A program made the translations under genes and the position numbers. Source: Geobacter sp. UBA6802 (lineage in GTDB: Bacteria > Desulfobacterota > Desulfuromonadia > Geobacterales > Pseudopelobacteraceae). Taken from it: a DNA stretch of 15,519 nucleotides. Below the pieces are notes generated by a model. It saw only the letters and a program-made list of their open reading frames with translations. It searched no databases and was not told where the DNA came from. This document shows positions 1 to 4,625 of this stretch, piece by piece; position 1 is the stretch's first letter; the number at the start of each line of letters is the position of its first letter. Where the stretch lies: NCBI GenBank assembly GCA_002452325.1, contig DKFG01000314.1, forward strand, positions 5,655 to 21,173, read 5' to 3'.

Positions 1-23
1 CTAGCCAACTGAGCTATAGGCCC
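1..23 (-). tRNA. 5' end of a tRNA gene, cut by the window edge (Ile or Met type)
   Basis: Read on the minus strand, the first 23 bases begin GGGCCTATAGCTCAGTTGG, which is a 7-base acceptor strand followed by TA and the D-stem and D-loop of a bacterial tRNA. The anticodon lies outside the window. This 5' end is common in isoleucine (GAU) tRNAs and also occurs in methionine tRNAs, so the identity is left open. The gene lies downstream of the EF-P gene, not a 16S gene, so a rRNA spacer location is not supported on this side. Confidence 0.85.
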
Positions 24-32
24 GTGCGCGAA

Positions 33-68
33 ATTATACTAGTACAGGCAGCACGGTATTGCTGTCAA
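33..68 (-). promoter_or_regulatory. candidate tRNA promoter with perfect -10 and over-long spacer
   Basis: On the minus strand a perfect TATAAT (33-38) ends nine bases before the tRNA 5' end, followed by a GC-rich discriminator (CGCGC). A perfect TTGACA (63-68) lies upstream, but the 24-base spacer is too long for normal sigma-70 recognition. The -10 may act with a poorer -35, or the TTGACA may be coincidental. The element sits between the EF-P stop codon and the tRNA. Confidence 0.5.
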
Positions 69-80
69 GATATTTTACAC

Positions 81-644
81 TCATGCTCGGCTGACGAAGC
101 GACCTTCACGGGTGTCAACCTTGATTTTGACACCGTTCTCAAGGTAAGGAGGAACCTTAAGCTTCAGACCGGTCTCCAGCACCGCATCCTTTGTTTCGGC
201 AGTGGCTGTGGCGTGCTTGATGATCGGCGCTGTATCGGTGACCGTCAACTCCACCACCATCGGCGGTTCCGCCATGACCATCCTGCCCTGAAACAAGCCC
301 AATGTCACCTCGGTCCCTTCCAAGAGGTAGGGAGAAATGGCACCGAAAGCGACTTCATCCATTTCAAACTGCTCGTAGGTCTCAAGATCCATAAAGATGC
401 CGCACGCTCCATCAGCATACAGGAACTGGCCCTTATGGCGTTCATAGTCCGCTTCATCGACCTTGTCGCCGGAACGAAAGGTGCGGTCAAGCACCTGACC
501 AGTGAGCAGGTTGCGAAAGCGGGTCTTGACCATAGTGTTGGCGCCGCGTGCCGAGGGAGATTGAAAGGCCACATCAAGCAACAGACAGGGGGCATTGTCG
601 AGCTGAATAACCAGTCCTTTTTTAAAGTCAGACGTCGTAAGCAT
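81..644 (-). CDS. efp: elongation factor P family protein, EfpL/YeiP-like loop
   Basis: This 187-residue protein is an EF-P family translation factor, which binds the ribosome E site and relieves stalling at proline-rich stretches. Length and three-domain layout fit the family: an N-terminal KOW-like domain (about 1-65), a middle OB domain (about 66-128), and a C-terminal OB domain ending KVDTREGRFVSRA. The modified loop reads SPSARGANT with Arg33 at the tip. Canonical E. coli EF-P has a PGKG loop with Lys34, while E. coli YeiP (EfpL) has SPTARGAAT with Arg33 and aligns without gaps through this stretch. The C-terminus is closer to canonical EF-P. The start at 644 is chosen because AGGAG lies 9 bases upstream. 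A much longer open frame extends upstream but runs antisense-like through the ankyrin gene and is not credible. Family is certain; the EfpL subtype is inferred from the loop. Confidence 0.93.
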   Translation of the reverse strand: MLTTSDFKKGLVIQLDNAPCLLLDVAFQSPSARGANTMVKTRFRNLLTGQVLDRTFRSGDKVDEADYERHKGQFLYADGACGIFMDLETYEQFEMDEVAFGAISPYLLEGTEVTLGLFQGRMVMAEPPMVVELTVTDTAPIIKHATATAETKDAVLETGLKLKVPPYLENGVKIKVDTREGRFVSRA

Positions 645-736
645 GGCTGTAAACTCCTGCAGGTATGTATATGCATGCAAGGAAGATATAGAAAAGCACC
701 AAAAGGGGAAAGCTGTTGTTTCTGGATGGGTAGGCT

Positions 737-772
737 CTGTGCCCCGCCGCACTTTCAGGCGACGAGACACAG
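737..772 (-). other. 14-bp hairpin with three G-U pairs between ankyrin gene and efp
   Basis: The minus-strand RNA can fold CTGTGTCTCGTCGC against GCGGCGGGGCACAG (arms at 759-772 and 737-750) with an 8-base loop and three G-U wobble pairs. On the plus strand these become A-C mismatches, so only the minus-strand transcript forms the full stem. It starts 9 bases after the ankyrin stop codon and lies about 90 bases before the efp start. No U-run follows, so it is not a typical intrinsic terminator. It could be a 3'-end stabiliser, a processing site or a leader structure. Confidence 0.55.
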
Positions 773-780
773 ACCATAAA

Positions 781-1203
781 TCAGGCGTTACCGACCTTTG
801 AGCGCTCTGCCTTCTTGAGCAGAGTAGCAGCAACAGGGTGACTGTTATTCTCTGCGTACACAACGGCAGTATTGCCGCTCTTGGTCTTGGCACGCGGATC
901 AGCGCCAGCTTCAAGTAATGACAGAACAGTCTGGTTACAGCCGTAAATCGCAGCCAGCATGAGAGGGGTGTGACCGTCACGGTCACGCGCATCAACTTCT
1001 GCTCCCTTTTCCAGCAACATCTTGACGATCTCGGTGTGACCGTTTGCTGCCGCGTAGTGCAGAGCTGTCTTGCCCTTGTCACTTGAGGCGGTAATATCTG
1101 CACCGCGATGGAGAAGATCTTTGACGCCTTCAATCTGCCCCTGTTTGGAGGCGCTGATCAACTGGGTGTGGCCGTTACGATCCTTTGCGTTAACGTTCTC
1201 CAT
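781..1203 (-). CDS. small ankyrin-repeat protein
   Basis: A 140-residue protein made almost wholly of about four ankyrin repeats. Successive units show the NGHTQLISASKQG, KGKTALHYAAANGH, DGHTPLMLAAIYG and SGNTAVVYAENN turns, each followed by a helix pair such as IVKMLLEKGAEVDARD. Ankyrin repeats mediate protein-protein contacts; no catalytic domain, signal peptide or membrane segment is present, so it is probably a cytoplasmic binding protein with unknown partner. The start at 1203 is set by a strong GGAGG 8 bases upstream; a longer in-frame extension to about 1398 has low-complexity, non-ankyrin content and is rejected. It lies between hemB and efp on the same strand. The partner cannot be inferred from the neighbours. 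Confidence 0.9.
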   Translation of the reverse strand: MENVNAKDRNGHTQLISASKQGQIEGVKDLLHRGADITASSDKGKTALHYAAANGHTEIVKMLLEKGAEVDARDRDGHTPLMLAAIYGCNQTVLSLLEAGADPRAKTKSGNTAVVYAENNSHPVAATLLKKAERSKVGNA

Positions 1204-1540
1204 TGGTTTTTCCTCCTTCTGCGTGTAGTAGTCTGACAGACAGTGCAAGCATTTCTGAACAGCATTCTTGGTTGCGGCTGTCGCAACAGGTTGTGGGAAC
1301 AGCACTGCAGGTAATGATGGCAGAGGCAGGGTACAAAGTATAAGACGTGACAGATAGACTGGAACCTGCGAACATGAGGTTGTGTAACGGGCGGGCAAAG
1401 AAAACTGTCTGATCGGCTAGTAACAGCCATGCCGCCATGATGCTAAAGGGAGCACCCAAAAGCACCACGGCGACACATATTGCTATGTCTGCGGCTTGAT
1501 CCATCATGGACACCTGCCGTGACCATAAAATGAAATACAT
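1190..1540 (-). CDS. possible small hydrophobic protein, doubtful
   Basis: An open frame of about 116 codons begins at an ATG (1540) with a modest AAGGG 10 bases upstream and stops 14 bases inside the ankyrin gene, covering the ankyrin ribosome binding site. Residues about 19-43 (ADIAICVAVVLLGAPFSIM and following) could form a membrane helix; the rest is Ser/Thr/Cys-rich and resembles no family I know. The overlap would allow translational coupling to the ankyrin gene. Codon use and composition are not persuasive, and it may be a chance frame in a long leader. Confidence 0.2.
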   Translation of the reverse strand: MYFILWSRQVSMMDQAADIAICVAVVLLGAPFSIMAAWLLLADQTVFFARPLHNLMFAGSSLSVTSYTLYPASAIITCSAVPTTCCDSRNQECCSEMLALSVRLLHAEGGKTNGER

Positions 1541-1642
1541 CTGTAACACCCTTACCACAAAATCATGCGCATGGCTACGGGCGAAAACAACTTTTCCAAA
1601 GGAGACGGCCAGACTTCCTAAAACAGTGAATACCGTCTAGCA
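1204..1642. other. 439-base stretch between hemB and ankyrin gene without a certain gene
   Basis: Apart from the doubtful ORF at 1190-1540, nothing firm is visible. There is no strong intrinsic terminator after hemB. A 6-bp hairpin with arms GTTGCG and CGCAAC lies at 1271-1287. AGACGG and CCGTCT form a weak distant inverted repeat near 1602-1639. No convincing promoter for the ankyrin gene was found by eye. Confidence 0.5.
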
Positions 1643-2617
1643 TCAACCAGCGAGCCAACGGGCTACCTCTTTAGCGTGGTAGGTTATAATCAAGTCTGCA
1701 CCGGCACGCTTGAACCCAAGCATGGTCTCCAACACCACACGCTGTTCATCAATCCAGCCGTTGGCAGCAGCAGCCTTGATCATGCTGTATTCTCCTGACA
1801 CATTATACACGGCCAACGGCAGGGTACAGGTATTTCGAAGATCGCGTACAATATCCAGGTACGGGAGTCCCGGCTTAACCATTATGATGTCGGCACCTTC
1901 ATCAATATCAGCCTGCGCCTCACGGAGTGCCTCCAACCGGTTGGCCGGATCCATCTGATACGAGCGGCGGTCGCCAAACTGGGGGGTTGACTCGGCTGCC
2001 TCACGGAAAGGCCCATAATAGCCAGACGCATATTTCACCGCATAGCTCATGACCGGAATATGCGAAAAGCCGTTTTCATCCAGCGCAGCACGTATGGCTG
2101 CCACCCGACCATCCATCATATCTGAGGGCGCCACCATATCGGCCCCGGCTTGGGCGTGTGAAAGCGCCTCGCGTGCCAGCAATGCAACGGTTGCGTCATT
2201 ATCCACATCGCCGTCCCTGATGATCCCACAATGGCCGTGATCGGTGTATTCACACAGACAGACATCAGTAATAACCGCCAGCTGCGGCACCTCCCGTTTG
2301 ATTGCCCGGATGGTCTCCTGAATGATACCATGCTCGGCGTAAGCGTCACTACCGACGGCATCCTTACGTTCAGGTATGCCGAACAAGATAACAGCTGGAA
2401 CCCCTAACTGATACACCTCCCAGGCCTCGGCAACAATATGCTCGATGGACTGCTGATAGATGCCCGGCATCGAAGAGACCTCTTTCCTGATACCTGAACC
2501 AAAGGCCGAGAACATCGGATAAATCAGATCATCAACAGAAAGGGCGGTTTCACGCACCATACGGCGGAACACCTCCTTACCGCGGATACGTCGGGACCTG
2601 ATACGGGGAAGCACCAT
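1643..2617 (-). CDS. hemB: porphobilinogen synthase (delta-aminolevulinic acid dehydratase)
   Basis: This cytoplasmic enzyme condenses two 5-aminolevulinate molecules to porphobilinogen, the second committed step to heme, siroheme and cobalamin. The 324 residues match the usual family length. The two Schiff-base lysines are visible: Lys195 in SYAVKYASGYYGPFR and Lys248 in MVKPGLPYLD. The active-site zinc ligands are three cysteines at 120, 122 and 130 in DVCLCEYTDHGHCG, marking the zinc-dependent type rather than the cysteine-poor magnesium type. The N-terminus (RSRRIRGKEVFRRMVRET) is the expected arm. The start at 2617 has CGGAGG 9-10 bases upstream. It is transcribed away from the ompA-like gene; the ankyrin gene is 439 bases downstream. 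A cobalamin adenosyltransferase elsewhere in the window uses a product of the same tetrapyrrole pathway, but the genes are not linked as an operon. Confidence 0.98.
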   Translation of the reverse strand: MVLPRIRSRRIRGKEVFRRMVRETALSVDDLIYPMFSAFGSGIRKEVSSMPGIYQQSIEHIVAEAWEVYQLGVPAVILFGIPERKDAVGSDAYAEHGIIQETIRAIKREVPQLAVITDVCLCEYTDHGHCGIIRDGDVDNDATVALLAREALSHAQAGADMVAPSDMMDGRVAAIRAALDENGFSHIPVMSYAVKYASGYYGPFREAAESTPQFGDRRSYQMDPANRLEALREAQADIDEGADIIMVKPGLPYLDIVRDLRNTCTLPLAVYNVSGEYSMIKAAAANGWIDEQRVVLETMLGFKRAGADLIITYHAKEVARWLAG

Positions 2618-2669
2618 AGTGATTTTACCTCCGGAAAGTCTGTATCTAATTCAAGTTTGTCCGGCACAC

Positions 2670-2698
2670 ATCATACCGGTCTGAACAAATGTTTGCAA
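2670..2698 (-). promoter_or_regulatory. predicted sigma-70 promoter of hemB
   Basis: On the minus strand, TTGCAA (2693-2698) and TATGAT (2670-2675) are separated by exactly 17 bases, matching the consensus at 4 of 6 and 5 of 6 positions. The expected start point near 2663 gives a leader of about 45 bases that contains the hemB ribosome binding site. The -35 lies 23 bases from the -35-like box of the divergent ompA gene. Confidence 0.6.
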
Positions 2699-2721
2699 GT
2701 GTGTGACCAACCAGTACCGGC

Positions 2722-2749
2722 TTGACAGAACTGAAAAACGTGTTAAAGA
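2722..2749 (+). promoter_or_regulatory. candidate promoter of the ompA-like gene
   Basis: A perfect TTGACA (2722-2727) is followed after 16 bases by TAAAGA (2744-2749), a poor -10 with 3 of 6 matches. The resulting leader would be about 90 bases and includes a small CCCCC/GGGGG hairpin at 2804-2823. The -35 is convincing and the -10 is weak, so an activator or another sigma factor is possible. Confidence 0.4.
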
Positions 2750-2847
2750 ACAAGACAGACAACAGCTTGTAGGTGTTTTTCCGATAGACCTCGAGTGCGT
2801 CTACCCCCTGCTTACAAAGGGGGACACCGAAAAGGAGGATTACGAGT

Positions 2848-4182
2848 ATGATAAAAAAAGTGGCAACAATTGCCGCCTGCACCCTGCTGCTGCAGGCCGG
2901 GGCTGTGCTGGCGGAAAACCGTGCTGAAACCGTTACCTTTGCCCCCTATGTAGGCGGCTACACCTTCCAGGGCAACCAGCATCTGGAGACTGCGCCGGTG
3001 TTCGGCTTCCGCTTGGGCTACAACTTCACTGAAAACTGGGCGCTTGAAGGTGTGATTGACTACCTGAAAACCAAGGGGACCTCAAACTCCGGAATCGGAA
3101 ATGTAGAGAGCTTACGCTATGGTGCTGATGTACTCTACAACTTCATGCCCAAAAGTAGCTTGGTGCCTTACCTCGCAGTCGGTGTAGGCGGCCAGAAATT
3201 TACAGCCGGGGTAAATCAGGACAATCGCTTCATTGGCAACTATGGCGGTGGAGTCAAATGGTTCGTGACTGAAAATGTGGCCCTACGCGGTGATGTCCGC
3301 GGTCTCAACTACGAATTTGCTGACAAATGGAAAACCAACGTAGAATACACGTTGGGCCTGCACATTGCCGTTGGTGCGCCTAAGCCGGCTCCGGCACCGA
3401 TTGTTGCACCTGAGCCGGTGGTTGAGGCAGCGGCCCCCAAGGCAGCCCCGGTTGTGGTTGCTCCGCCCCCTCCTCCACCGGTACCCACCAGTACCCTGAC
3501 TGCTGAACCAGCATCACTTGAGAAAGGTAAGACCACCACCCTGACTTGGTCGTCCACCAACACCACCGGCTGCGAGATACAGCCCGGTATCGGGCCGGTA
3601 GCCTCTTCCGGTTCCCGCGTGGTTACACCGGCTGCCGATACCAGCTACACGCTGGTTTGTAAGGGTGAAGGCGGCAGCACCACCAGTGCCGCAGGCGTAC
3701 GGGTAACCGAGCCGGTGATCGAAGCCAGTGCAAAAAAAGCCTCTGCCGTAGAAGCCGGTAAACGGCTGACCTTGAAAGTCCACTTTGACACCGGCAAATC
3801 TGTTATCAAGAAACAGTATTATAACGAATTGAAGGAAATCGGAGATGGCTTGAATGAGCACAAGGAGCTACGCGGGGTGATCGAAGGTCACACTGACAGC
3901 GTTGGCAGCGACCAGTCAAACTTGGCCCTCTCCCAGCGTCGCGCTCAGGCCGTTCGTGACTACATTATCAAGAATTTCAAGGTAAACAAGAACCGGCTGG
4001 CAGCAAAAGGCTATGGTGAATCAAACCCTGTCGCCGATAACGCCACTGCTGAGGGACGCGCCCTGAATCGCCGTATTGAGGCCGTATTTGAGAATGACCC
4101 CAACTTCGACCCGAATGCCCCGGTGGTCGAGCCGGTCAAACCTAAAAAAGCAGTAAAGAAGGCCCCTGCCAGAAAACGCTAG
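2848..4182 (+). CDS. OmpA-family outer-membrane protein with Ig-like insert
   Basis: A 444-residue envelope protein. Residues 1-22 are a signal peptide (MIKK, hydrophobic core, cleavage after VLA). Residues about 25-176 form an OmpA-type eight-strand barrel domain with alternating aromatic strands. A proline/alanine linker follows (about 177-214), then an Ig-like domain (about 215-288; LTAEPASLEKGKTTTLTWSS ... TSYTLVCKGEGG) with two cysteines (242 and 271) that could form a disulfide. Residues about 306-417 are the OmpA C-terminal peptidoglycan-binding domain, with GHTDSVGSDQSNLALSQRRA; Asp350 and Arg365 correspond to the diaminopimelate-binding pair of E. coli OmpA (D271/R286). The tail is lysine-rich (KPKKAVKKAPARKR). 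It should tether the outer membrane to the cell wall. The start is set by AAAGGAGG ending 9 bases upstream. Domain calls are by motif; the barrel is inferred from pattern and position. Confidence 0.93.
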   Translation: MIKKVATIAACTLLLQAGAVLAENRAETVTFAPYVGGYTFQGNQHLETAPVFGFRLGYNFTENWALEGVIDYLKTKGTSNSGIGNVESLRYGADVLYNFMPKSSLVPYLAVGVGGQKFTAGVNQDNRFIGNYGGGVKWFVTENVALRGDVRGLNYEFADKWKTNVEYTLGLHIAVGAPKPAPAPIVAPEPVVEAAAPKAAPVVVAPPPPPPVPTSTLTAEPASLEKGKTTTLTWSSTNTTGCEIQPGIGPVASSGSRVVTPAADTSYTLVCKGEGGSTTSAAGVRVTEPVIEASAKKASAVEAGKRLTLKVHFDTGKSVIKKQYYNELKEIGDGLNEHKELRGVIEGHTDSVGSDQSNLALSQRRAQAVRDYIIKNFKVNKNRLAAKGYGESNPVADNATAEGRALNRRIEAVFENDPNFDPNAPVVEPVKPKKAVKKAPARKR

Positions 4183-4209
4183 GGTTCAAAAACCTGCAGA
4201 AAGCTCAAC

Positions 4210-4241
4210 AAAAAACCCGACTCAAATGAGTCGGGTTTTTT
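4210..4241. terminator. bidirectional intrinsic terminator
   Basis: A perfect 14-bp inverted repeat, AAAAAACCCGACTC and GAGTCGGGTTTTTT, with a 4-base AAAT loop. A GC-rich core plus a T-run on either strand lets it terminate the ompA-like gene (stop 28 bases upstream) and, from the other side, the small YtxH gene (stop 25 bases away). Confidence 0.93.
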
Positions 4242-4266
4242 GTGTTTTCAGCAGTGACAGCTCAGA

Positions 4267-4518
4267 TTAAATCCAGGCGTCACCGCCATCATACTGCAGG
4301 TCCTCTGTCTTGCCTTTTGTACCAGTTACCTTGAGACGCGCATCATGTGCATACTCTTTGATCCGCTTGCCTGCGCCCTCTTGGAGGTCAACCAGTTTAC
4401 GGCGGGTTTCCCTGCCTGGTGCAGGCGCCAGCAAAAGCGCGGCAACGGCTCCCAGTAATGCACCGGAGGCAAGTGCCAGTACAGTGGTGGTTACGGCATT
4501 GTCGTGTGAACGGGACAT
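4267..4518 (-). CDS. short YtxH-like membrane protein
   Basis: An 83-residue protein of the YtxH/gas-vesicle-GvpP-like type. After a polar N-terminus (MSRSHDNAV) there is one glycine/alanine-rich membrane helix (about 11-31, LALASGALLGAVAALLLAPA). The APxPGRETRRKL motif follows, the usual exit of this family, then an amphipathic KRIKEYAHDARLKV segment. It lacks the long coiled tail of the second YtxH protein encoded at 8762-9073 and ends in an acidic DGGDAWI tail. The start at 4518 follows AAGGAG by 7 bases; a 12-codon upstream extension has no site. It is convergent with the ompA-like gene and 107 bases downstream of the glutamate dehydrogenase gene, so it may be co-transcribed with the latter. 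The function of the family is poorly known; stress or envelope roles are proposed. Confidence 0.82.
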   Translation of the reverse strand: MSRSHDNAVTTTVLALASGALLGAVAALLLAPAPGRETRRKLVDLQEGAGKRIKEYAHDARLKVTGTKGKTEDLQYDGGDAWI

Positions 4519-4625
4519 AGGTTTCTCCTTCAGTGCTGTTTTAGATGAGTACATTTATGTGTTCTATCCGGTTCTATTTTTCTTAGTAACACAACTTCAG
4601 CCTTGTGTGAAAGCCAAAACCGGTT

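Noticed and set aside
24..779. 251-codon plus-strand open frame
   Set aside because: It runs antisense through efp, has no ribosome binding site or family motif, and starts within the tRNA promoter region; efp on the other strand is a clear family match.
968..988. Palindrome GTGACCG-TCA-CGGTCAC
   Set aside because: It lies within the ankyrin coding sequence and encodes the repeated (D/N)GHT turn, with a related copy near 1037; coding constraint explains it.
645..1133. 163-residue upstream extension of the EF-P frame
   Set aside because: It overlaps the ankyrin gene in another frame, and the remaining 187 residues from 644 are exactly the normal EF-P length with a good ribosome binding site.
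2804..2823. CCCCC/GGGGG hairpin in the ompA leader
   Set aside because: Only five base pairs with a 10-base loop and no T-run; too weak to call as a regulatory element, though it is mentioned in the promoter entry.
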